DNA of 23,366 nucleotides, taken from the NCBI GenBank assembly GCA_003049485.1, contig PYST01000449.1, forward strand, positions 4,056-27,421, written 5' to 3'. Made by a program: the position numbers and the translations under genes. The notes under the pieces are model-generated. The model was given only the letters and a program-made list of their open reading frames with translations, was not told the origin of the DNA and ran no database searches. Source of the DNA: Ophioceras dolichostomum (lineage: Eukaryota; Ascomycota; Sordariomycetes; Magnaporthales; Ophioceraceae). This document shows positions 9,817 through 19,181 of the stretch, piece by piece (positions within the stretch are counted from its first letter, which is position 1; each line of letters starts with the position of its first letter).

Positions 9817-10392
9817 CAAGCAGCAGCCGCCGGGGCCACTCCACCACCACCACCACCACCCGCCTTCTGGTTCAAAGAAATCGACTACTCCTCCCCCTCC
9901 GCCGACGCGCACATCCCCTTCCTCGCAACCTACTCCTTCCGCGACGCCGTCACCTCCCTCTCCCTCCTCCACTACTGGTCCTCCCTCATCCTCCTCTACC
10001 CCACCATCGAGCGCCTGCACGACGCCGTCTTCCAGCCCGTAGTGGACGCCTACCCGCAACTCCTCCCCCTTCCCCCCTCTCTACCGCCCCTGCTCGCCTC
10101 GATGGACCCGATGAAGTACTCCTCGAAAGAAATCAGGGAGCTGGCCGCCAGCGTCTGCAGGGGGCTCGACGCCGCGCTGGAGGCGTGCCTGCAGCCGGAC
10201 CTGCTGGCGCTGCCGCTGGCGGTGGTGGAGGAGTTCTATGGGGAGATCAACGCGAGCACGGGGGGAGGGGACGGCGCGCTGGAGCTGATGTGGTGCGATC
10301 AGTTTAGGAGGGGGAGGATGGTGGCCAGGGGCCAGGATCTGGTTGATGTTGTTGTGGGGAGGTCGGGGTGGGCTGAGCTGGCGAGGTACTGA
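7801..10392 (+). CDS. Zn2Cys6 (fungal binuclear cluster) transcription factor
   Basis: A nuclear DNA-binding regulator; targets unknown. Exons are 7801-7860, 8136-8849, 9050-9202 and 9349-10392, totalling 656 aa; introns are 275, 200 and 146 nt and all junctions are phase 0. The zinc cluster has Cys at 11, 14, 21, 28, 31 and 38 (C-x2-C-x6-C-x6-C-x2-C-x6-C), with intron 1 falling between RLRRVK and CDN. ERVFIIGT follows. Ser-rich and Gly-rich linkers occupy about 70-110 and 204-222. The middle part (QCLVHVSPSAEF, TDSICAFLYE) leads to EAFKQFPAHHFFVRVYRP and HEWTTTPWELHPKSNFDKL, a pattern I associate with an uncharacterised Pezizomycotina regulator family. Gln/His-rich (about 400-450), Ala14 (452-465) and Pro7 (about 474-480) tracts precede a helical C-terminal region. 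The acceptor at 9049 is inferred because the conserved frame of exon 3 is closed upstream of 9032; exon 3's first residues are therefore the least certain. Confidence 0.87.
8962..9000 (+). repeat. (GATG)6 and (TG)n microsatellites in intron 2
   Basis: Six GATG units run from 8962 to 8986 and are followed by a short TG repeat ending at about 9000. They lie inside intron 2 (8850-9049) of the Zn2Cys6 gene. Confidence 0.85.
9775..9816 (+). repeat. Coding GCG(GCA)13 trinucleotide repeat
   Basis: One GCG and thirteen consecutive GCA codons encode 14 Ala residues in exon 4 of the Zn2Cys6 gene. The same DNA would encode Gln or Ser in the other two frames. A second repeat, CCA codons encoding Pro, begins at about 9841. 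Confidence 0.95.
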
Positions 10393-12577
10393 TTTTTCGT
10401 CATTCATCTTTCGAGTACCCGTGTAGTAGGTTATGACGATAACGACTTGTTCGACTTCTGGTTGCAGGCGGCCAGTTTTGTTTTTTTATTCTTTCTTTTT
10501 TTTCAGCCCCTTTCAGCTGCTTTCCCACGGCGAAACTTGAGAATCAACGGTCACTTTTGTTTCTTTTTGGCGGGCTTTGCATGCATGCATCATGAGAGAG
10601 CTCTGAAGAAGCTTCTCGAAGGACGGGATCTATCTAACGGCTGGCTGTCCAAAAAGGCGTGTTGGAAATGTTGCGTTTTTGGGAAATCGGGAAATCAGGA
10701 TCCCTTCTGTCGTTTGTTTTGCCTATCTCAACCCGTCTCCTCCGCTTCTGCTTTCATGCTTTCTATTATGTGAACGCACTACTTTGATCGCCTAGTGACT
10801 GATATTGCTGCCATGATGCAGAAAACATGAGGCAGAAAAATGCCCTGAACTCCCAGTATAGTCCTCATGAAAAGTGGTCTCTTAGACCTGTAGTCGACCT
10901 GTACAAAACACACTGCTATGAGGCATGATAGAGAACTCTGTTAGTGAGCAGAGAGGGAGGCGATGACAACACAAAGATTGGGGGGCCACAAAGCCGACTG
11001 CCAATGCCAAAAGGGAGTCTTCGTACGACCCTATCGTACCATCACAGGTATACGTATTATAGCCGTTGCCTGGAGGGAGTTTCAAGTACCTACCTACCTG
11101 ACAGTAGAGTTAGGCACACCTATGTGCGTCGTATGTGTTGTTACAGTACCACGCAGAAAGGCGGGATGGAGACCTATCTTCAAAAGGAGGGGGAGAAAGA
11201 TCGCCCGAGTCCATGCCGTTGCGTTCGACACTCCCCCCCACTTGCAGCTAGGCCAGCCTCACACCCTCGAAACGGCTCGGCAGTGTATCGCCAATTTAAC
11301 CCCTATCATACGTTGAAGAATTCTTTCAGTCCGTCTGGCCATGTCTCGTCACATTTGACCAGGAGCGAGAGAGATATGACGACGAACCTACAAGAAGTGT
11401 AGGACCGGACACGAAGTATTCGGCAAGCACCAAGGTACTTAGATACGCAGTGCCTACCTAGTCCATCTATCCATCCATCTAGGCCACCACAAGCCAACCT
11501 CATGTCAGTAGTGACATCACCTTGAAGTAGTTTTGTGAATCCGACCGACCCTTCCGATTGTGACGCTGCGCTGAGGAGGCCTTGCTAAATGCAGCAGACC
11601 AGCAACGCCATCGGAGATATATTGAAAGGCCTCATTTTCATTTTCTCGTTCAGTTGAGCCGCGCCAAGGTCGGTGTAAGTGAGACCGGGTTGCTGAATTC
11701 TGTATAGTGTATAGGGAGAGTCCGACGGAGGAGTCGTAGGATTGGGTGACAAAGCAGGTGTGCCACTGACAAAGCAAGGCTGTCCGTCTCACGGCTGGTT
11801 GGTTGGGTACGTAAAATTCGATGAGAGGCACCTAAAGTTGGGCGGCACATCCTCCAGAGGGAAAGACATGCAGATTAGTCGACATGTCGAATCCGAACCA
11901 AACCCCCCCACCCCCCTCGTGTTATTATAGTAAAACAGGCGCCGCGCCGACGACGACGCACACACACAAGGTCTGCGCGTTGTTGAAGCCGAACCACATA
12001 TCCACACGACTAGGTACACAACGAGAAAGACACATGGACGGTTGCAAGTGGCTGCATTTGATGAGATTTGTACGTACGTACGAAGAAGAAGGCGACTTCC
12101 CCGCCTCCGCAGTCGGTCTTGGACGGCCCACCATCATCACCGCCCGTTGTCACTTGCATACGTTGTAATCCCCGGCCGCCCGCCTCTCCCTGCGTTAGGG
12201 ATTAGGTAGAGAGATGGGAAAGAAAGGCGAGGAGGGAGGAGACGCAAGCGGTGGTGGCCGCGTTGGCCTCGGGGGCCTAACGATGTCAATCTAGGGAAGG
12301 AGCCGTGGGGTTCGGCTTTTTGCCGGGGGGCTTCGGGACACCACAGCGAGGCAAAACACCAAAAATGGGTTCCCACTAGAACATCGATATTCGGTCGTTT
12401 CGACTTGCTGTGTGTCTGTTATTTTCCATCTTCCTCGGAGGCGCGGGGACGGAGACGGAAGACTGCTACTATCTAACCTATCATGTGCTCCCCCCCCGAT
12501 TCCGCCCTGCTGTCATCATCATCAGCACAACCACCGAACCGAACGCATTTCTTGGTTGCTGTTGGCCCGTCTCTATG

Positions 12578-12598
12578 ACCACCACCACCACCACCACC
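12578..12598 (+). repeat. (ACC)7 microsatellite
   Basis: Seven perfect ACC units in non-coding DNA. Confidence 0.9.
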
Positions 12599-12635
12599 CA
12601 CACACTTACACGCACACAGGAAGAGATAGACAGGC

Positions 12636-12687
12636 ACATGAACATGTACATGAACAAGAACATGCGCATGCACATGCACATGCATGT
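12636..12687 (+). repeat. Degenerate CATG-rich hexanucleotide repeat
   Basis: Eight 6-bp units of the form ACATGA/ACATGT/ACATGC plus a partial unit, with one GCATGC and one ACAAGA variant. Each CATG is palindromic and much of the 3' half alternates purine and pyrimidine. Confidence 0.85.
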
Positions 12688-14131
12688 AGATAAACGCGTC
12701 CCTGCGCTCCCACCCAAACTGCTAAATGTACCTACTGCACACCACCTCATATTCTAGGCAGCGCCTGAATCAAGCATGCACGCACGCATGTTAGTGCGGG
12801 AGGAGTGGTCGTTGGTGCTCAACCACAACCGCGTTGATTTCTTTCTTTTCTTCTCTCTCTTCCCTTTTCTTCGCTCTACATAGGACGTCGCCCTTTCCGA
12901 TTTCCTGCATGGGATTTAGAGTTCACTGCAAGGGATTTAAGGGTTGTCATGCCATTGGGGGGGAATGAAAGGGGTCAGCGAATGGAGGCAAGGCGGGTAC
13001 GGAGGTCGTAGTTGAAGAGGAGGAGAGTGAGGCGAAGTCGTTTGTCGGGAGTTGATGGGTACAGCGTTGTAGAGTAGTAGTGGAGTGTACTCTTTAAGGT
13101 GGCCATACCATCGACCGCCGTAATGCGAGCGGGCATGTTGGCTGTTCATGAGGTTGTTTCTGTTTCTATGCCCGGCCAGGTACGTTGTATTGTGTGGCGG
13201 TTTTATGGAGTTTCCACTTAGTCTGCTTCGGCATTGTGGCGGAAGGAGAAAAGGGGAATAAGGAGGAAAATGAAGAGTCGCCGAGTCGTCAAGTTGACGA
13301 CTTGAGTGTCGTTGCCCCTTGTCGTTGTTACAAGAGGACGAGAATTGAGGTCAGTTGGTGAACAAGGTGATTGGTGGCCTAATGTCTGTTGGCGTCCTCC
13401 ACGTACCGCCGGCACTACAGAAGGAGGAGGAAGGGAGAGATCGAAAATAACGGCATCACGGTCCGTAATGATCGCCCTCTCTCGGCAGGGACAGTCGAAG
13501 CTGCCCGTGGCCTCATGGAGCTTTAGCCTATGAAGCTTCCGACTCGTCGATGTTTGCCAGTCGTCGCATGCCGCAGGCGCTGGCGTCTGTTCCCCGTTGG
13601 AAGAAGGGGCTGAAAAAAGGGGATGGGCACATGGGCACATTGCCATGGATTCCCCATGATCGACCTGTCGGAGCTCGCATTGTTGACGAGGTGGCTTTGA
13701 GACGCCAGGAAGAGGAGCGTTGCAGGGGTGGCTGATCAACTCAGATGCCCGCCGCCGCATCTGATTTGCGAATGCCCAACTTCCAACACGTATGGAGAGC
13801 TATGGACCTGCGTTTCAGGACCATCCAAAACCCGCATGTTTGGCGGCGGGAGGGAGAGCATGCATTGATAACGGCTCGCCACACTTAGTTTTTCTGCTTC
13901 CTTTCTTGCGCTTCACAGCTATTGTATGTACCTCTATTATGGCATGCTTGAGGCAGGGTAGAGCAGGGGATGAACCGTCGGGTCCATCGTGGGATTTTCA
14001 ATCTTGGGGAAGGGAGGTACTTAAGTTCCGCGACACGCACCTGGGAATTATCCAGAGCCGACGTTTACGGTCAGCCGGCTCTTGCATCCCTTGCGTGTTG
14101 GTGGCACCATTTGCAGACACACTGCGGCGAC

Positions 14132-14190
14132 AGATATATACCCAAAATCCATCTCTTTGTCGTTTTCTCTCTCGCCCTATTTCTTTTCTT
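14132..14190 (+). promoter_or_regulatory. Probable core promoter of the alpha-actinin gene
   Basis: ATATATA at about 14133-14140 is followed by a CT-rich stretch (tctctctcgccc and ttcttttctttg) about 180-230 bp before the ATG. The arrangement fits a fungal TATA plus pyrimidine-rich initiation region; inferred only. Confidence 0.35.
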
Positions 14191-14371
14191 TGTTTTTGAA
14201 GACCGACTATAGACATTGAGAGGTTTGACACTTCTTGTTATTTGATCGGGAATATTCTCCGTTATCGATAGCGACGATTACGAGGCGCTCAGGCGGGAAA
14301 GAGCCTGCATTAGCCACTAAAATCGAGCCAAATTTGCCGGCAATCGACCCAGCCAGAAGAAGCCAGAAGAG

Positions 14372-17020
14372 ATGTCGGTGGAGTCGGGTGACACCTTCCA
14401 GGGGGCGACCGGGAGCCTGCAGCAGCCCGCTACGCCCACTTCTACTGGCTGCAGCAGCGCGATTCTGCCCGGCAACGGCGCCGTTGAGGGCGGCACCGTG
14501 CAGTTCCCGGATTATTGTTTACAACAGGGCCAGTTCGTCAACGACCACAACCACCGTCCGCTTTCACTGTCCATCCAGTCAACCGCGTCCTCGTCCGAGT
14601 ATTCAGAAAGAGACAGCGATCTTTTTTTCGACTCGCGGCGGGCGTCCATCATCAGCACCGCCTCCTCATTCTCAATCTCGAGCAGCGCCTCCCCGCAGTC
14701 CCTGACGAGAAGCCGCCGCGACGCAAAGCAGCTGGCCGCCGCCCGCCTCCAGCGCTCGGGCTCTTCGGCGTCATCGAGGGTCCTGGGAAGCAAGGAACAG
14801 CGGGAGAGGAAGGATTCCAACCCAAAGCCGAAACGGTTTCGCCCCGGAGTCGGAGGCTCTACTCAGGACGCTCTCGCCGCCACCGAGCCGCCGCATGAGA
14901 CCGGCCTCACGAGGATGGCTTTTGCCGAGCAGCAAAGGTGGATCACCGTCCAGGAGAAGACGTTTACGAAGTGGCTGAACACCAAATTGCAGGAGAGGGA
15001 CTTGGAAGTGAAGGACTTGGTGAAGGATCTAAGTGATGGCGTAAGTAAACAATGTGGAAACAACATGGCATAACGTGGCATTCAGGCAAAACGTGAGGAA
15101 AAGTGAGTGTGGACACCGGGAAGCTAAAGTCAATATTTGTCGATGGTATAGGTCCTCCTCATTCACCTCCTGGAATGTCTTTCCAGCGAGTCTCTCGGGA
15201 GATATGCCGCCAAACCAAAACTGCGGGTGCAGCGGTTCGAGAATGCGAACACGGCCCTCAACTTCATCAAGTCGAGGGGCATCCAGATGACCAACATCGG
15301 GGCCGAGGACGTGGTGGACGGCAACCAGAAGATAGTCCTGGGCCTGATCTGGACCTTGATTCTGAGGTTCACCATCAGCGACATCAACGAGGCCGGCATG
15401 ACGGCCAAGGAGGGCCTGCTGCTATGGTGCCAGCGCAAGACGGCGTGCTACGACGAGGTGGACGTCCGCGACTTCAGCGCCAGCTGGAACGACGGCCTGG
15501 CCTTCTGCGCCCTGCTGGACATCCACCGCCCCGACCTGATCGACTACGACGCGTTGGACAAGGCCGACCACCGGGGCAACATGGCGATGGCGTTCGACAT
15601 CGCCCACCGCGAGATCGGCATCCCCAAGCTGCTGGACGTCGAGGACGTGTGCGACGTCGCCAAGCCCGACGACCTGTCGCTGATGACGTACATCGCCTAC
15701 TGGTTCCACGCCTTCTCGCAGATGGAGAAGGTCGAGAACGCGGGACGCCGGGTTGAGAAGTTTGTCAACAACATGCAGGGCGCGTGGGAGATGCAGAGCG
15801 CCTACGAGCGGCGCATGGCCGAGCTGCTGCGCAACGTCCGCGGCCAGATGGCCGACTGGGAACAGGCCAAGTTCGAGGGCACCTACGCCGACGCGAAGCG
15901 CCAGGCCGGCGAGTTCGCCTCGTACAAGCGGGCGCGCAAGCGGGAGTGGGTGGCCGAGAAGAGCGAGCTGGCCACGCTGCTGGGCAACATCAAGACCAAG
16001 CTGGGCACGTACCGGCTGCGGCCGTACGACCCTCCCAGGGAGCTCCGGCTCGAGGTCCTGGACGCCGAGTGGACCGCCCTGTCCCGCTGCGAGATGACCC
16101 GCGGCCAGCTGATCAACGAGACGATCCGCGACATCAAGAACGCCCTGCGCAGGTCCTTCGCCGACAAGGCCAACGACTTCGCCCTGGCGCTCAACACGAT
16201 GCAGCTGGCCATCTCCGGGCTCGAGGGGGACGTCGAGGACCAGCTGCACCACGTGCGCAAGCTGAGCGACAACCTGCCGCCCCTGGACGCGTACCTTAAG
16301 GCCATCGACGCCGTCGACGCCAAGTGCCAGGAGGCCAACATCGAGGAGAACGACTTCACCACGTACACGTACGACGAGCTCTGCTACGAGCTCGGACTGG
16401 TTAAGTCGTCCGTGTCCAAGAAGCTCGCCTTCCTGGAGAACCAGATGGTGGCCCGCAGCATGACCAACCTGACCCCCATCCAGCTGGAGGAGTTCGAGTC
16501 CGTCTTCCGCCACTTCGACCGCGACGACACCAACAGCCTGGCCGAGCTCGAGTTCAGCGCGGCGCTGGCGTCGCTGGGCCTGGTCTTCTCCGAGGCCGAG
16601 ATGCACGACTACTTCGTCGACACGTCCTCTGGTGGTGGGAGGGGAGGGGTGGACAGGGACCGCGTCACGTTCGAGCAGTTCATCCGCTTCATGGTCGACG
16701 TGACCGAGGACCAGAACACGGCCGAGCAGGTCTTCCAGTCGTTCCGCGAGGTGGCCGATGGGAAGCCGTACGTCACCGAGATGGACCTGCGCCACAGCCT
16801 GGTGCCGGACGAGGTCATCGACAAGCTCGTCGACCTGATCCCGCTGCACAAGGGGCCCGACCTGGCTGAGGACCGAGGCATGCGCCAGTACGACTACATC
16901 GCCTTCATGGACAAGCTCATCGGCGACGAATCCGAGGCTGCTGGCGGTGGCGGCGGAGCTGCTTCGCCGGCGAATGGGAGCAGGAGCCCGAAGAAGGTTC
17001 CTGTGAATGGGCTGCATTAG
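14372..17020 (+). CDS. Alpha-actinin (actin cross-linking protein)
   Basis: Cross-links actin filaments; in fungi it works at the contractile ring and septum (S. pombe Ain1). Exons are 14372-15040 and 15152-17020, giving 845 aa; the 111-nt phase-0 intron lies in CH1 between KDLSDG and VLLIHLLECL. Residues 1 to about 185 are a Ser-rich, low-complexity extension. CH1 (about 188-300) begins QRWITVQEKTFTKWLNTKL and includes NANTALNFI and GNQKIVLGLIWTLILRF. CH2 (about 306-415) contains LLLWCQRKT, FSASWNDGLAFCALLDIHRP and LSLMTYIAYWFHAF. A spectrin-repeat rod runs from about 420 to 655. C-terminal EF-hand-like domain starts near 666 (EFESVFRHFDRDD); its loops are degenerate for calcium binding. The second EF hand carries SSGGGRGG, not expected in the family. 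Total length exceeds Ain1 (about 620 aa) mainly because of the N-terminal extension. The first in-frame ATG was used. Confidence 0.95.
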
Positions 17021-18085
17021 ATTAGCTTCTCTCCCTCCCCTCCCTCCCATGCATGCCCTACCAACCAAAGGCAAATAGCTAGATGGCGTCTTTGCTGCTT
17101 GTCTATACCTCCTTCTTCTCCTGTCTTCTTCTCGATCTTCAACCTTATTTTTTTTCACATACCAAACGATACCAATTTTTTCATTACTCCATGTCTCCAA
17201 GCTCTCATTTCTCTCCTCTGCCGCACGACGCATAGCTCTCTCTCTCTTTGCTTCCTCTCCATCGTCTCTTCATCATGCTGAATTCGCTGGGTATATACTT
17301 GCTCCTTCTCGTACCTTACCAACATCACTACTAACCGGGGCATCTTTGTTATGACTGTCTCTCACTAGAGATAAAACGGAAGAAACAACAATTTTGCCAA
17401 TAGGCTTTTTTTGTCCTTTTTGTTTCCTCCCTCCATTTTTGGTACAGCATATCGGTATAGGGGCGTAGGCACAAAAATGGTGTTATAAGGGGATGGCGTG
17501 TCTATACTTCTTCTACTTCTTTTCAACGACATGAAAAACCCATGAGGAGTTTCAGTTATCATCACGCTCCGAGCTTCTTTTGTTTTCTTTGCTCTCTTCA
17601 GTCCCTTTCCTCTGCTGCATATCGAGCACAAGTCATCCGCTACGCGGACCTTGTGCTTCAGAGATAGACACTTACCTACATATATTCGAACAAATACAAC
17701 ACACTTGGGGGTTTGATACCCCCAATTTTGGCTACATCACGTCTACTTACGTAGTATCCTGTACAGGGTGCTCACGTGATGTTTCTCAAGAGCATATCGC
17801 CTTGCCCCTAGGTGCCTTGAACGAGAAGTGCATGATAAGATCTCATCTTGCAGTATGGTGTTCTTTCTATTTTCGTCCAGCCTGTCAGTCGTATACAGTA
17901 CATATTCTGGGCCACTGCGAACCCTCTTGACAGCAAGCTACGGTGTAGGCTAGCAGGCGCGTCCGAGGCCCCAACTCAGCAGCAGCCAAGCTCGACGGGC
18001 AGCCGCAACGTAGCTCCTGTCCACCTCCCACTCCCTGTCACTTAACACCACTAACATCTTAATAGTATCGCCTGCCCAACCAGAC
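17021..18085. other. Convergent intergenic region (alpha-actinin / bL19m)
   Basis: This should contain both 3' UTRs. It begins with CT-rich DNA (about 17100-17280) and contains an 8-bp perfect hairpin (17705-17725) and the octamer TCACGTGA at 17772-17779. I see no coding sequence or RNA gene. Confidence 0.6.
17705..17725. repeat. Perfect 8-bp inverted repeat, TTGGGGGT / ACCCCCAA
   Basis: Arms at 17705-17712 and 17718-17725 flank the loop TTGAT. It would form a stable hairpin in RNA from either strand. It is more than 350 nt from either stop codon, so terminator function is not supported. Confidence 0.75.
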
Positions 18086-18896
18086 TCACTTCTTCTTCGC
18101 CTTACCCGCCGCCGCCCCCTTAGAAACCATCCCCGTCCGGCTCCTCAGCACGTTCCTGCTCTTCCGCCACGCCATCACGATCTGGTCGACGGCGCCCACG
18201 TCGTGCTCGGGCTTGCGCATGTACGTCAGCCTGGCCCTCCTCGCGCGCTTCGGCCTGCGCTGCACGACGTCGATGGCGGCCACGTTCCTGCTGAAGATCT
18301 TGAACCACATCTCGACCCCGACCTTCGTGAGGTGGGTCCTGAGCAGGATGGCGGTGTCGATCCCCGCGCGCCGGATGCTGATGCAGACCCCCGAGAAGGG
18401 CTCGGCGGCGCGTCGGGTCGTCACCATGAGCACGTCGCCGACCTTGGCGGAGTCGGGGGAGGACCGGTCGAAGAGGCGGGCGCGCGCTCCGGTGGGGTCC
18501 ATTGTCGCCATCTGTTGGGCGTGGAAGGCTTGGAGGGGGTCAGAGGTGCTGGGGCGGGTGACGGGCGGGGAGTAGATGGCAAAGCCTGTGCGGTATTTGG
18601 TGCTTTGTTGGGCGGTGCGGATGCCGTCTAGGGATTGTTGCGGTACGTGGTTTTGGTTAGGTAGGTAGTTAGCAGGGAGGTCTTTCACTATAGTTGGATT
18701 TCTGCCCTTTCCTTGTGGTCGCGATCGACAACTTACAGTAGGTGTGTGGTGGGAGGGATGCTAGGGAAGACGGGGGAGGCGTATTCGACTGGGTGGCTAT
18801 GAATCGTCGTAATGGTGATTGTCGCTGCTGGCGGGCCAATCGTAGGCTGGTCTTGAGGTAGCCCAAGGGCCGCCTTATCAAAGGGGCCACGTTCAT
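18086..18896 (-). CDS. Mitochondrial large-subunit ribosomal protein bL19m (IMG1 family)
   Basis: A component of the mitochondrial 54S subunit, located at the subunit interface in bacterial ribosomes. Exons are 18896-18737 and 18627-18086 (TGA 18088-18086), giving 233 aa; the 109-nt phase-1 intron splits a Tyr codon (PPHTY|YGIRTA) and has CTAAC branch matches. The N-terminus is basic (MNVAPLIRRPLGYLK) with RRF/IAT, an R-3-type presequence cleavage motif. The bL19 core starts near residue 115 with VGDVLMVTTRR, then FSGVCISIRRAGIDTAILLR, GVEMWFKIFS and RARRARLTYMR, the same order as bacterial L19. The tail is Lys-rich. The frame stays open upstream to an ATG at 19094, which would add 66 residues, but the start at 18896 gives a normal presequence and leaves a promoter. 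Confidence 0.9.
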
Positions 18897-19181
18897 GGCT
18901 TTTGCGCTGTGTGTTTTGTTCTGCACCTGATGCGGTGCGTGAGATGTTGGAGTATTTTCTTTCTGTCTCGTATGAAAGGCCTGACGTTGAAAAGTCCCGA
19001 GCTCTGGAGCAGCAGGGGGTTTGAGATGCCGAATTGCGGGACGTGATTGGCCAGCCGAAGTTTTAAGGGCCCGCACCTGGTAGCTCATCTGCATCAATTT
19101 TCGGGGACCATCATCGTTCGTGAGGCGCGTTACAAAGCTGCGTCGAGCCTTTCAACACTTCCTTCGCAAGCGACGCCCACA
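18897..19181. promoter_or_regulatory. Compact bidirectional promoter, bL19m / unrecognised mitochondrial protein
   Basis: Only 285 bp separate the two divergent start codons. GGCCAATCACG on the minus strand (CCAATCA at 19050-19044) is a strong match to the HAP/CCAAT-binding-complex site, about 150 bp upstream of each start. No TATA box is obvious. Confidence 0.55.
19044..19050 (-). promoter_or_regulatory. CCAAT box (CCAATCA)
   Basis: On the minus strand the context is GGCCAATCACG, matching the extended CCAAT-complex preference. HAP complexes regulate many fungal mitochondrial genes, which fits both neighbours. Binding is inferred. Confidence 0.45.

Larger units (their letters stand above)
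10393..14371. other. 4.0-kb non-coding block between the Zn2Cys6 and alpha-actinin genes
   Basis: No convincing gene is seen on either strand. The first few hundred bases, with T-runs near 10480-10502, should be the regulator's 3' UTR. Other contents are TACCTACC clusters (about 11087-11100, 11450-11480), a GTACGTAC palindrome near 12070, an (ACC)7 run at 12578-12598, a CATG-rich hexamer repeat at 12636-12687 and a CT-rich tract at about 12834-12882. The last roughly 250 bp look like the actinin core promoter. Open frames such as 13218-13760 (-) and 13792-14199 (+) lack any recognisable domain. Confidence 0.6.

Noticed and set aside
10447..10773. 108-aa frame with a hydrophobic start and several Cys, resembling a small secreted protein
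   Set aside because: It has no ATG before the hydrophobic part, the Phe run is encoded by a T-rich 3' UTR tract, and it begins 55 bp after the regulator's stop.
13218..13760. 180-aa minus-strand frame in the second non-coding block
   Set aside because: No recognisable domain, and the reverse frames are equally open over parts of it; there is no independent support.
13792..14199. 135-aa ATG-led frame upstream of alpha-actinin
   Set aside because: It overlaps the probable TATA/CT core promoter of actinin and shows no domain. A uORF or chance frame is more likely.
15422..17233. 603-aa open frame antisense to alpha-actinin
   Set aside because: It is the mirror of a GC3-rich coding exon, rich in Val/Leu/Gly/His without domains. 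The sense strand has a complete, well-conserved protein.
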